Positions 26,754-35,299 of a DNA stretch of 64,000 nt are shown in pieces. Source of the stretch: Bradyrhizobium betae (GTDB lineage Bacteria > Pseudomonadota > Alphaproteobacteria > Rhizobiales > Xanthobacteraceae). The notes under the pieces are model-generated. The model searched no databases and was not told where the DNA came from. It was given only the letters and a program-made list of their open reading frames with translations. Where the stretch lies: assembly GCF_008932115.1 (NCBI RefSeq), contig NZ_CP044543.1:1302001-1366000 (forward strand). Reading direction: 5' to 3'. Both the position numbers and the translations under genes were made by a program. The stretch's first letter is position 1. The number at the start of each line of letters is the position of its first letter.

Positions 26754-27998
26754 ATGATCCGCACCAGCCGACGGACGTTGCTACAGACGGGCGCAGCCTT
26801 CGCTGGCGCGTCCGCACTTGGGTTTCCTGCCATCGTCAGGGCCCAGACCGACAAGATCCGGATCGGGCATCTCACGCCGCTGACCGGTTTCCTCGGTGTG
26901 ATCGGCAGCTACGCGCAGCTGGGCGCGAAGCTCGCGGCGGAGGAGATCAACGGGTCCGGCGGCATCTTGGGCAAGCCAATCGACTTGCTCTCGGAAGACT
27001 CGATCAATCCAGCGACCGCCGCGACCAAGGCGCAGCGCATGCTGGAGCAGGACGGCGCGGTAGTGCTGCTCGGCGAGATCTCTTCCGCCTCCTCGCTCAC
27101 CATCATGCAGGTCGCCGAGCGCAACAAGAAGGTGTTCTTCTCGACCGGCGCGCGCTCGGACGCGCTGCGCGGCAAGAACTGCAACAAATACTCCTTCCAC
27201 TGCGACATCCCGAACACCGTGATGGTCAACGCGGTCGGCACCGCGCTGTCGCAAAAGGGCATGGTGAAGGGCAAGAAGTTCTTCACGCTGACGGCCGACT
27301 ACATTTTCGGTCATGACCTGCTGAAGGCCGCCAAGACCTTCTTCGGCGCGCATGATGCGAACCTGATCGGCGACGAGCTGATCGCAACCGACGTCACTGA
27401 CTTCAGCCCCTACTTGCTGAAAGTGCGGCAAGCAAAACCCGACGTGGTCTGCTGCAACCTTGCCGGCAACCAGGTGACCAATCTCGTCAAGCAATATGCC
27501 GAGTTCGGCTTTCCCTACCCGCTGGTCGGCTTCAATCTCAACACCGGCGACGCCTGGGCCGCGGGCGCCGGCAATCTCAGCGGCACCTGGCCGACCGTCT
27601 GGTATCACACGCTGAACAATCCGACGTCGCAGGCTTTCGTCGCGGCCTTCGCCAAGAAGTACGGCAAGCCGCCGGAGAACCACGCCTGGATCGACTACGT
27701 CACGCTGAAGCTGCTGGCGGAGGCGATCAACACCACGAAGTCGACCGACAGCGGCGAGCTGATCGCCTATTTCGAGAAGCAGGCACAGTTCGACATCGGC
27801 AAGGCGCGCAAGGCCTATTTCCGCAGCTGGGATCATCAGCTCGTACAGGAGGCCTATCCTTTCACGGTGAAGCCGAAGGACCAGATGAAGGACCAGTGGG
27901 ACATGCTGGTGCTGGGCGATGCGGTGCCGGCAGCAAACGATCCACTGGAAACGATCTATCCGACCAGAGAACAGAACCCCTGCGAGATGAAGGCCTGA
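26754..27998 (+). CDS. LivK-type ABC transporter substrate-binding protein with Tat-like signal
   Basis: This 414-residue periplasmic binding protein of the type I (Leu/Ile/Val) fold starts with a twin-arginine-like signal, SRRTLLQTGAAFAGASALG, ending near IVRAQ at about 31. The mature part has IGHLTPLTGFLG, AAEEINGSGGILG and the DLLSEDS and ATKAQRML elements of LivK-like proteins. An amide, urea or aromatic acid is as likely as an amino acid. GGAGGAG precedes the ATG. It is the first gene of the transporter operon: permease starts 28 nt later. Confidence 0.88.
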   Translation: MIRTSRRTLLQTGAAFAGASALGFPAIVRAQTDKIRIGHLTPLTGFLGVIGSYAQLGAKLAAEEINGSGGILGKPIDLLSEDSINPATAATKAQRMLEQDGAVVLLGEISSASSLTIMQVAERNKKVFFSTGARSDALRGKNCNKYSFHCDIPNTVMVNAVGTALSQKGMVKGKKFFTLTADYIFGHDLLKAAKTFFGAHDANLIGDELIATDVTDFSPYLLKVRQAKPDVVCCNLAGNQVTNLVKQYAEFGFPYPLVGFNLNTGDAWAAGAGNLSGTWPTVWYHTLNNPTSQAFVAAFAKKYGKPPENHAWIDYVTLKLLAEAINTTKSTDSGELIAYFEKQAQFDIGKARKAYFRSWDHQLVQEAYPFTVKPKDQMKDQWDMLVLGDAVPAANDPLETIYPTREQNPCEMKA

Positions 27999-28026
27999 GG
28001 CGCACACGCAGCAAGGCGGACGCACC

Positions 28027-28902
28027 ATGCAGTTCGAGTTCTTGCTGGAGCAGGTGGTGAATGGCCTCGTGCTCGGAGGCTACTACCTGCTGATCGCGCT
28101 CGGGCTGTCGCTGATCTTCTCAGTAGGTGGCATCGTCAATCTCGCGCACGGCGCGTTCTATGCGCTCGGCGCCTATGTCTGCGTCGAGCTGACGAAGCGG
28201 CTCGGCTTCGGCGCAGCCGTGGTGATCTCGCCGTTCGCGGTCGCCCTGCTCGGCATCCTGTTCGAACGCTTCATCCTGCGGCGCTTCTACACGGCAGATC
28301 CAATCCTCAGCCTGCTCGTGACCTTCGGCCTTGCCATGGTCGCGGAACAGGCGATCCGCATGATCTGGGGCGCCGCGCCGGTGTCGGCCGAAATCCCGCA
28401 GAGCTTTCGAGGCTCGGTCATCGTCGGCGATTTCCTGTTCTCGCGTTACCGGCTGCTGATCCTGGCCGTGGTCGCAGCGATCCTGCTGGGGATCTGGCTG
28501 CTGCTGCACAAGACCTCGTTCGGGCGCGTGGTGCGCGCCGGCATCCAGCGGCCGGACATGGTCGCCGCCCTCGGTATCCGGCTGCAACCCTACATGACCG
28601 GGATCGTGATGCTCGGTGTCGGCATGGCCGCGCTCGGCGGCGCCTTCTTCGCGCCGATCACGACGGTACACCCGGCGATGGGCGCCGAGATCATGACGGT
28701 GGCCTTCGTCGTGGTCGTGATCGGCGGGCTCGGCAGTTTCTGGGGCGTCATCATCGCCGCCCTCCTCGTCGGCGTCGTGCGCGGCATCGCCATTCATTTC
28801 GAGCCGGCGGCCGGCGAAGCTTCGATCTACGTCCTGATGTTCCTCGTGCTGCTGGTGCGCCCGCGCGGCCTGCTCGGCGAGCGCATCGAGAAATTCGAAT
28901 GA
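28027..28902 (+). CDS. livH: Branched-chain-type ABC transporter permease LivH-like
   Basis: This 291-residue inner-membrane permease has about eight helices. It starts VVNGLVLGGYYLLIALGLSL and contains the LivH signature INLAHGAFYALGAY-like segment (GGIVNLAHGAFYALGAYV, about 36-53) and the cytoplasmic coupling EAA-like region near GIQRPDMVAALGI. It pairs with the LivM domain of the next gene. Its stop overlaps the next start by ATGA, so translation is coupled. The symbol marks the subunit family, not proven leucine transport. Confidence 0.88.
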   Translation: MQFEFLLEQVVNGLVLGGYYLLIALGLSLIFSVGGIVNLAHGAFYALGAYVCVELTKRLGFGAAVVISPFAVALLGILFERFILRRFYTADPILSLLVTFGLAMVAEQAIRMIWGAAPVSAEIPQSFRGSVIVGDFLFSRYRLLILAVVAAILLGIWLLLHKTSFGRVVRAGIQRPDMVAALGIRLQPYMTGIVMLGVGMAALGGAFFAPITTVHPAMGAEIMTVAFVVVVIGGLGSFWGVIIAALLVGVVRGIAIHFEPAAGEASIYVLMFLVLLVRPRGLLGERIEKFE

Positions 28903-31439
28903 GAAGCGCCTCCGCCTTCGGCAGATTGAAACCACTGCTGATCGCGGCTGCCGCGGTCGTCGCGCTGCCGTTCCTGCTGAGGGCGTTCGGACTGTCGCTC
29001 AACACCGGCACCTGGATCGTCGGACTTGCAATCGCGACCATGGGGCTCAATCTCTGCATCGGCTATACCGGCCTCGTCTCGTTCGGCCATAGCGCCTGGT
29101 TCGGCATCGGCGCCTACGCCGCCGGACTGATCCAGCTGCGCTTCTTCCCCGGCGAGATCTGGCTGCCGCTGCTGGGGTCGATGGTCGTCGTCGGCATCGC
29201 TTCGAGCGTAACAGGCATGCTGATCCTGCGCCGGCGCGGCGTGTACTTCTCGCTGCTGACGCTGGCGCTGGCCGCGCTCGTCTACACCACCGCGTTCCGC
29301 TGGACCAGCCTCACCGGCGGCGAGGATGGGCTCGGCGGGCTGAAGCGCGGCGGCATCGGCTCCGTCAGCTTCGACAGCGCGCTGAACTATTACGTCGTGG
29401 TCGCGGTCATCGGCCTCACCGTGCTCTACGTGCTGATGCGCCTGGTGCGCTCGCCGTTCGGGCATGTGCTCGTTGCGATCCGCGAGAACCAGCTGCGCGC
29501 GAGCTTTCAGGGCTACCCGGTCGAGCGCTACAAGCTCGCGGTGTTCGTGATCTCCGCCGTGGTGACCGGGCTTGCCGGCGCGCTCATCGCGTTCCTGAAC
29601 TACCTCGTCTCGGCCGAGGCCGTCTCGGTGCCGTTCGCCGGCGAGTTGCTGGCGATGGTCGTGATCGGCGGCATGCACAGCCTGCTCGGCCCCGCGCTCG
29701 GCGCGCTGTTCTTCATCCTGTTCCGGGAGCTGTTCTCGATCTGGACGTCGGACTGGCTGTTCTGGTTCGGCCTCGCCTTCGTGGCGTTCGTGATGTACTC
29801 GCCCGGCGGCCTCGCCGGCATCGGTGCGCTGATCATGCGGCGCCTGCGTCCGCCCGCGGAAGAAACTGCCGCCATGAGCCGGCGCAAGATCTATGACGGC
29901 CTGCCGCTGCCTGATTTCCTGCGGCCGGAAGCGTTGCAAGGCACCGTGCTGGAGGTCAGCGGCGTCTCTCGAAAATTCGGCGGCATCCGCGCGGTCGAAA
30001 ATGCGAGCATCACGGTCGCCGCCGGCGAGATCCATGCGCTGATCGGGCCGAACGGCGCCGGCAAGACCACGCTGTTCAATCTGGTCTCCGGCCTCTATGC
30101 GCCGGACCGAGGTACGATCCGCCTGAGGGGGCGCGACATCGCGGGCGTGCCGGCCGATGCGATCTGCCATCAGGGGCTGGCGCGCTCGTTCCAGATCACC
30201 AACCTGTTTCGCGGCCTCTCGATCTACGAGAATTTGCGCCTGTCGCTGCAGGCGCGGTGCGCCATGCGTTTCAACATCTGGAACGACATCGACGCGTACC
30301 CGGACATCCACGCCGAGACCGCCGCGCTGGTCAAATTCCTCGGGCTCGAAGGCATCGAGGAGATCGAGGGCGGCGAGCTCTCCTATGGCGGGCAGCGGCT
30401 GGTCGATCTCGGCATCGCGCTCGGCTCCAAGCCGCAGGTGCTGCTGCTCGATGAGCCGCTGGCAGGCCTGGCCGCGGCCGAACGCGAGCGCGTCTCCAAC
30501 CTCGTCAAGAACATCGCGGCCAACATTCCCGTGCTGATCGTCGAGCACGACATCGATCGCGTGCTTGGTTTCTCGCACATCGTCACCGTGATGAACCAGG
30601 GCGAGGTGCTGATGTCGGACTGCCCGAGCGCGGTGCGGGCCGATCTGCGGGTGCAGGAGATCTATACCGGCAAGGGCATTCCCGCGGTCGAGCATCGGCG
30701 CAGCATCGAGGACTCCGGCACGCACGAGACCTTGCTGCGCCTCGACCGCGTCAACACGTTCTACGGCAAGAGCCACATCCTCAACGACGCCGCGCTGGAC
30801 GTGCGCGACGGCGAGATCGTCGCGCTGCTCGGGCGCAACGGCGCCGGCAAGTCGACGCTGCTCAAATCCATCGCCGGCCTCGTGCCGGCGGCCTCGGGCA
30901 GCATCGACTATCGCGGCACCGACATCGCGCGCCTCCCCGCACCCGACATCGCCCGCCGCGGCATCGGCTACGTACCGCAGGGACGCGGGCTGTTCGCCGG
31001 CATGACCGTGCGCGAAAACCTCGCGCTCGGCCGCCTCGCGCGCAAGACCGACGGCAGCGACGGCGTGGTCTGGAACGAAGAGCAGATCCTGCACTACTTC
31101 CCGCGCCTGAAGGAGCGCATGAACATCGCGGCCGATTATCTTTCCGGCGGCGAGCAGCAGATGGTGGCGGTCGCGCGCGCCATGTCCGGCAATGTCCGCC
31201 TGCTGCTGCTGGACGAACCGTTCGAGGGTCTCGCGCCGGCCGTGACGCTCGAACTCTTCAAGGTGTTCGACCAGCTTCGCCGGCACATGTCGATCGTGAT
31301 CGTCGAGCACAATCTCGATCTCGTGCTGGCGCTGGCCGACCGCGTCTTCGCGCTCGAGCGCGGTGCCGTGTTCCACCAGGGACCGGCAGCGCCGCTGCTG
31401 AACGATCTCGGCTATCGCAAGCAGATCCTGTGGCTCTAG
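28899..31439 (+). CDS. Triple-fusion ABC importer subunit: LivM permease + LivG ATPase + LivF ATPase
   Basis: This single 846-residue protein combines three normally separate subunits. Residues 1 to about 325 form a LivM-like permease (LNLCIGYTGLVSFGHSAWFG near 48-67). About 345-590 is a LivG-like ATPase with Walker A GPNGAGKTT (from 383), signature LSYGG and Walker B LLLDEPLAG. About 610-846 is a LivF-like ATPase with Walker A GRNGAGKST (from 645), signature LSGGEQ and Walker B LLLDEPFEG. No stop or weak junction is seen. With LivH and the binding protein it makes a complete importer. The complex would have one copy of the fusion, fixing the two ATPases in 1:1 stoichiometry. The LivM-LivG linker is short (about 325-345). 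Confidence 0.9.
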   Translation: MRSASAFGRLKPLLIAAAAVVALPFLLRAFGLSLNTGTWIVGLAIATMGLNLCIGYTGLVSFGHSAWFGIGAYAAGLIQLRFFPGEIWLPLLGSMVVVGIASSVTGMLILRRRGVYFSLLTLALAALVYTTAFRWTSLTGGEDGLGGLKRGGIGSVSFDSALNYYVVVAVIGLTVLYVLMRLVRSPFGHVLVAIRENQLRASFQGYPVERYKLAVFVISAVVTGLAGALIAFLNYLVSAEAVSVPFAGELLAMVVIGGMHSLLGPALGALFFILFRELFSIWTSDWLFWFGLAFVAFVMYSPGGLAGIGALIMRRLRPPAEETAAMSRRKIYDGLPLPDFLRPEALQGTVLEVSGVSRKFGGIRAVENASITVAAGEIHALIGPNGAGKTTLFNLVSGLYAPDRGTIRLRGRDIAGVPADAICHQGLARSFQITNLFRGLSIYENLRLSLQARCAMRFNIWNDIDAYPDIHAETAALVKFLGLEGIEEIEGGELSYGGQRLVDLGIALGSKPQVLLLDEPLAGLAAAERERVSNLVKNIAANIPVLIVEHDIDRVLGFSHIVTVMNQGEVLMSDCPSAVRADLRVQEIYTGKGIPAVEHRRSIEDSGTHETLLRLDRVNTFYGKSHILNDAALDVRDGEIVALLGRNGAGKSTLLKSIAGLVPAASGSIDYRGTDIARLPAPDIARRGIGYVPQGRGLFAGMTVRENLALGRLARKTDGSDGVVWNEEQILHYFPRLKERMNIAADYLSGGEQQMVAVARAMSGNVRLLLLDEPFEGLAPAVTLELFKVFDQLRRHMSIVIVEHNLDLVLALADRVFALERGAVFHQGPAAPLLNDLGYRKQILWL

Positions 31440-31442
31440 CCC

Positions 31443-32426
31443 CTACTCCGCCTTGATGTTCGCCGCCGTCACGACCTCGGCGAGCTCCCTGGTCTCCTTC
31501 GCGATCCTGGCGGCGTAGTCGGCCGGGCTGAGCACGCTCAGGACGCCTTGCGTCTCCAGCCGCTCCTGCATCGCCGGGTCCTTGGCGGCGGCGACGATCT
31601 CCCGATGCAGCGTCTCCAGGATCGGTGCCGGCGTCGCCTTCGGCATGAAGAAGCCGACCCAGAACGAGAGGTCGAAGCCGGGATAGCCGGCTTCCGCGAC
31701 GGTCGGCACGTCGGGCAGCGACGGCAGCCGCTCGGCCGAGGACACCGCGAGCGCGCGCAGCTTGCCGGCCTTCACCAGCGGCACGGCCGAGAGCGGATCG
31801 AACACCGCCAGCACCTCCTGCGCGAGGATGCCGACCTCGGACGCAGCCCCACCGCGATAGGGCACGTGGATCAGCTTGATGCCGGCCTTCTGGCTGAGCA
31901 GCTCCATGGCGAGATGAGCGAGGTTGCCGTTGCCGCCGGAGCCGTAAGCGAGCTCGCCCGGCCTGGCCTTGGCGGCAGCGACGAGATCGGCGACGGTCTT
32001 GATGTCGGCGGTCTTGGGATTCTCGGGGTTGACCACGAGGACGAGCGGCGCCGACACGACGGTGGTCAGCGGCGCGAAATCACCGATCGGATCGTAGCGG
32101 GCGTCCTTGAACAGCGTCTTGTTGAGCGTGATGGTTGAGGAGTTGCAGGCCAGCATGGTGTAGCCGTCCGCATCCGCGCGCGCCACGCCCTCGGCCGCGA
32201 TCATGCCGTTGGCGCCGGCGCGGTTCTCGACCACGAAGGGCTGCCCGAGCTTGTTGCTCAGGCGGTCGGCGACGATGCGCGCGACGACATCGACCGGACC
32301 GCCCGCGCTGAAGCCGACCATGATCTTGACCGGACGCGCCGGATATTTCTGCGCGACGGCCTGCGTCGACAGCGCGCATGCGCATAATCCGGCGATGATG
32401 GCCAGCAGGCGGACCGTTCGTTGCAT
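31443..32426 (-). CDS. Bug-family (tripartite tricarboxylate) solute-binding protein
   Basis: This 327-residue periplasmic protein has a Sec signal (LLAIIAGLCACALSTQAVAQ) and the Bug/TctC start KYPARPVKIMVGFSAGGPVDVVAR, then PFVVENRAGANGMIAAE and a C-terminal ETLHREIVAAAKDP. Bug proteins bind carboxylates or small organic acids. No TctA/TctB membrane subunits are nearby, which is common for this expanded family. The start is ATG 32426 behind GGGGAGAG; an open frame 52 codons longer lacks a ribosome site. It is convergent with the liv-type operon, 3 nt from its stop. The 450-bp gap upstream holds nothing I can identify. Confidence 0.87.
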   Translation of the reverse strand: MQRTVRLLAIIAGLCACALSTQAVAQKYPARPVKIMVGFSAGGPVDVVARIVADRLSNKLGQPFVVENRAGANGMIAAEGVARADADGYTMLACNSSTITLNKTLFKDARYDPIGDFAPLTTVVSAPLVLVVNPENPKTADIKTVADLVAAAKARPGELAYGSGGNGNLAHLAMELLSQKAGIKLIHVPYRGGAASEVGILAQEVLAVFDPLSAVPLVKAGKLRALAVSSAERLPSLPDVPTVAEAGYPGFDLSFWVGFFMPKATPAPILETLHREIVAAAKDPAMQERLETQGVLSVLSPADYAARIAKETRELAEVVTAANIKAE

Positions 32427-32877
32427 TGGTTCTCTCCCCAGCTCCGCGCCGCCTGTGCTTGTTGTTATGCGGCGCGTTCGCCGATCATGAATAGCGGCCG
32501 CGCCGATTTTGGCAATCGCATTTCCGGCAGCGAAGTGTCCGGCATTCCGTCGCGCGGCACGCCAGCGCCGGTATCCAGACAAAGCGCGAAAACAACCCCA
32601 TGCACAGTAGCCGACGCCAGTCGAAACAAGGACTTGCGCGGCAGCAACTTCTCTTATCCCGAAAACACGTTGACACGTCGGGCAAAACAGGAGCAGAATG
32701 GCATCATCGCGATAATCGCCGGCGTGGATGCCGTCCCGGTCAAGGGCGCCTCGACCCGGCTATGCGCGTACCCCCTCACCGACATCCGAAAAATCGCAAC
32801 CGCCCCGATAGTACACGCACGATTGGCTTCGCTCTCCGCGAGGCTTCGCGCGCCTGCGCCGGCAAAGGACACATCGC

Positions 32878-33477
32878 ATGACGACATTACCGACACACAG
32901 CGAGACGGCCATCAGCACAGCCGATCGTGCCCCGATCATCGCAAGCCCAAAGGTCAAGCTGCGCCGCAGGCGGATCGTGATCGAACATCCCGATCCGCGA
33001 ACCGGTGAGTTGCTGCTGGCCGAGGCGCTGGGCGCCGTCGACCGCGACGCGCTGCACGGACTATTGAGCCAGTTGACGAAAGCCAGCGCGGTTGCGCGGA
33101 AGCCGGACCAGGGCAATCTCGCCTTCATGGTCTCGACGCTGAAGAGCATCGCGCCGAAGGACTCGCTCGAGTCCATGCTGGCGGCGCAGATGGTGAGCGT
33201 CCACGTCGCGGCGATGCGCTGCGCCTGTCGCCTCGCCTGCACCGACGACGTGCAGCAGCAGGAGAGCCTCACGCGCGCACAGACCAGGCTGGCCCGCACC
33301 TTCGCGGCCCAGATGGAAGCCCTGAACCGTCATCGCAGCAACGGCGCGTGTGCGATCACGGTGCAGAATTTGTCGGTGCAGGATGGTGGCCGGGCCGTCG
33401 TCGGTCATTTCACGCAACATGCGAGCCTGGTCGCCGCACAGCCCGGCCTGGCGGATGCGGGGGCCATCACCGCGTGA
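32878..33477 (+). CDS. Uncharacterised protein coupled to an HGG-motif protein
   Basis: This 199-residue soluble protein starts with a basic segment (KVKLRRRRIVIEHPDPRTGELLL, in two halves) and continues as a mostly helical region including MLAAQMVSVHVAAMRCACRLAC. It has no signal peptide. I know of no enzymatic family; similar pairs with HGGxxxG proteins are often found in rhizobial genomes near phage-type DNA, but nothing else phage-like is present here. Its TGA overlaps the GTG start of the next gene (GTGA), so the two are translationally coupled. Confidence 0.65.
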   Translation: MTTLPTHSETAISTADRAPIIASPKVKLRRRRIVIEHPDPRTGELLLAEALGAVDRDALHGLLSQLTKASAVARKPDQGNLAFMVSTLKSIAPKDSLESMLAAQMVSVHVAAMRCACRLACTDDVQQQESLTRAQTRLARTFAAQMEALNRHRSNGACAITVQNLSVQDGGRAVVGHFTQHASLVAAQPGLADAGAITA

Positions 33478-33737
33478 CCCACGCCCGCAACACCGGCCCG
33501 ATGCAGGCGAGTCCGCGCTGCGACGCGCGAACACGCAGCAGCGGCAATTGCCGTGCGCCGGCGTTGCTCGGCAAGACGCGCTGCCGCATGCATGGCGGAG
33601 CAGCCGGGTCCGGAGCACCATTCGGAAACAGGAATGCCCTCAACCACGGCTTCTTCACCAGCGAGGCGATCGACGAGCGGAGGCAGATCCATGCGCTGCT
33701 GGATCGAGCTGAAAGCCTGCTGTTGGAGCTGAAGTAG
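33474..33737 (+). CDS. HGGxxxG-motif small protein
   Basis: This 87-residue basic protein has the sequence CRAPALLGKTRCRMHGG followed by GAPFGNRNALNHGFFT. That is a Cys/His zinc-like pattern with the HGG-x-GNxNAxxHG motif found in small proteins next to terminase-like or transposition genes. It may bind nucleic acid. I use GTG 33474, which overlaps the preceding stop; ATG 33501 is the alternative. It ends with a Leu-rich helix (IHALLDRAESLLLELK). A remnant of a mobile element is possible. Confidence 0.65.
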   Translation: MTHARNTGPMQASPRCDARTRSSGNCRAPALLGKTRCRMHGGAAGSGAPFGNRNALNHGFFTSEAIDERRQIHALLDRAESLLLELK

Positions 33738-33813
33738 AATGGCAAGACGCGGAGGCTGCCGAACGAAATGAAGCCGGCTTACCGCCAGGAACATCAACGG
33801 ACACGCAGCATCC

Positions 33814-33866
33814 TGGGTCCCGGCTCTGCGCAGCAACGCGAAGCGCGTTGCGGCGCGTCCGGGACA
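33814..33866. repeat. Short palindromic repeat (cccggctctgcgcagcaacgc type)
   Basis: TCCCGGCTCTGCGCAGCAACGC is answered by GCGTTGCGGCGCGTCCGGGA around a GAA loop. A related, longer element occurs at 59565-59699, so this is a dispersed family member. Confidence 0.65.
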
Positions 33867-33939
33867 GGCGAGGAGCAAACGTCTCGCGGACACCCCCTCA
33901 TATCAACGCGGCCCTGCATTTGGCCAACAGCTATCGAGG

Positions 33940-33955
33940 TTGGCACGCCTGCCGC
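33940..33955 (+). promoter_or_regulatory. Sigma-54-like promoter upstream of the MFS gene
   Basis: TTGGCACG is a perfect -24 block. After four bases comes CCGCA, which keeps the essential GC at the right distance but misses two T positions of the -12 consensus TTGCA. The start codon is 43 nt downstream. It is weaker than the site at 4275-4290. Confidence 0.4.
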
Positions 33956-33997
33956 AATCATGTAACCCACCCGAAACCTTACCGGGACGGGGCGCTC

Positions 33998-35242
33998 ATG
34001 ACTGCCACAACCGACGACGCGGGCGGCGCCACCCGCGCGCTGATCTTCGCACTCGTTGCGCTTGCCTGCGGGCACATGCTGTCGACCCTGCTGCGCACGA
34101 TTCCGGCGCTCAGCCTCGATTTAATGGCGGCGGATTTCCACGTGCAGCCGCAGGCGCTGGCGAGCCTCACCTCGGTCTATCATTTCGCCTTTGCGGCGTC
34201 GCAGATCCCGGTCGGGGCCGCGATGGATCGCTTTGGCGTGCGGCCGGTGTCGCTGAGCCTGCTCGCGGGAACCGTGGCCGGCGCCATCGCATCAGGCTTT
34301 GCGACGGGGCCCGAGAGCTTTGCGGTCGGGCAATTGCTGCTGGGCATCGCCACCTCGGGCATGCTGATGTGCCCGATGACGCTGGCGGCCAAGCAATTGT
34401 CGGCGGCGCGGTTCGGCCTGTGGTCGGGCGCGATCCTCTCGATCGGCAATATCGGCATGCTGCTGTCATCGAGCCCGCTCGCCTTCGTGGTCGATCATTA
34501 CGGCTGGCGCGCCGGATTCTGGATCGCCGCGCTCGGCGCCGTCGTGGTGGCGCTCGCGGTGTTCGCGCTGGTGCCGAACCAGCCGGCCGAGCATAAGGAC
34601 GAGTCCTCGCCGCTGTCGCAGATGATCGAGGTGCTCAGGCTCGGCCTGTCACGCCCGCTGCGCGGACTGATCGCGCTGGCGATGGTGTCGCTGGCGACCT
34701 CACTGGTGCTGCGGGGCCTGTGGGGCGGGCCGTGGCTGATGCAGGTCAAGGGCCTGACGCGGGTCGAGGCCGGCAATTTGCTCGGCGCGTACACGCTGGC
34801 GATGATCGCAGGTCCCCTGTGCATGGGCATGATCGATCGCAAAATCGGCCGCCGCCGCGAGCTGGTGGCCAGCACGCATACGATCGCGGCTCTGCTGGTG
34901 GCGCTGCTGGCGCTCGGCGCGCCGCATTTAGCCGTTGCATGGCTGTTCGGCGTGCCGGTCATGCCGCCGAAATACGACCTCGTGCTGTTCGTGCTGATCG
35001 GCCTTGCGACCTCCGCGCAGCCGCTGCTGTTCGGCATGTGCCGGCAGCTGGTCGACGCGCAGACCGCGGGCAAGGCGCTGGCGGCGGTGAACCTCGCCTT
35101 CTTTCTCGGCACGGCACTGATGCAGTCGACTACAGGTGCGGTGGCCGCGTTCGCGGGGCTGCCGGCGGTGCTGCTGTTCATGGCCGCGGCGCTGATGGTG
35201 GGGGTGATGATCTTTTTGACTTACACCTCGTCGCGTTCGTAG
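33998..35242 (+). CDS. MFS transporter
   Basis: This 414-residue protein has 12 predicted helices. The MFS loop 2-3 motif is GAAMDRFGVRPVSLSL (about 70-85) and a cytoplasmic central loop PAEHKDESSP separates the halves near 205; the second half has MIDRKIGRRRELV. It is an importer or exporter of unknown substrate, upstream of an M20 hydrolase. ATG 33998 follows GGGACGGGG; an upstream extension of 50 codons overlaps a repeat and is not coding. Confidence 0.83.
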   Translation: MTATTDDAGGATRALIFALVALACGHMLSTLLRTIPALSLDLMAADFHVQPQALASLTSVYHFAFAASQIPVGAAMDRFGVRPVSLSLLAGTVAGAIASGFATGPESFAVGQLLLGIATSGMLMCPMTLAAKQLSAARFGLWSGAILSIGNIGMLLSSSPLAFVVDHYGWRAGFWIAALGAVVVALAVFALVPNQPAEHKDESSPLSQMIEVLRLGLSRPLRGLIALAMVSLATSLVLRGLWGGPWLMQVKGLTRVEAGNLLGAYTLAMIAGPLCMGMIDRKIGRRRELVASTHTIAALLVALLALGAPHLAVAWLFGVPVMPPKYDLVLFVLIGLATSAQPLLFGMCRQLVDAQTAGKALAAVNLAFFLGTALMQSTTGAVAAFAGLPAVLLFMAAALMVGVMIFLTYTSSRS

Positions 35243-35299
35243 GATGCGCCGAGCGAAGCGAAACCCATCCTACGCGTCTGCGCACCAAAGGAATGCCTC

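Noticed and set aside
28827..31376. 849-codon open frame on the minus strand across the liv-type operon
   Set aside because: It is an antisense shadow of the GC-rich fused permease/ATPase gene, composed mainly of His, Gln, Asp, Glu and Arg, without any recognisable domain.
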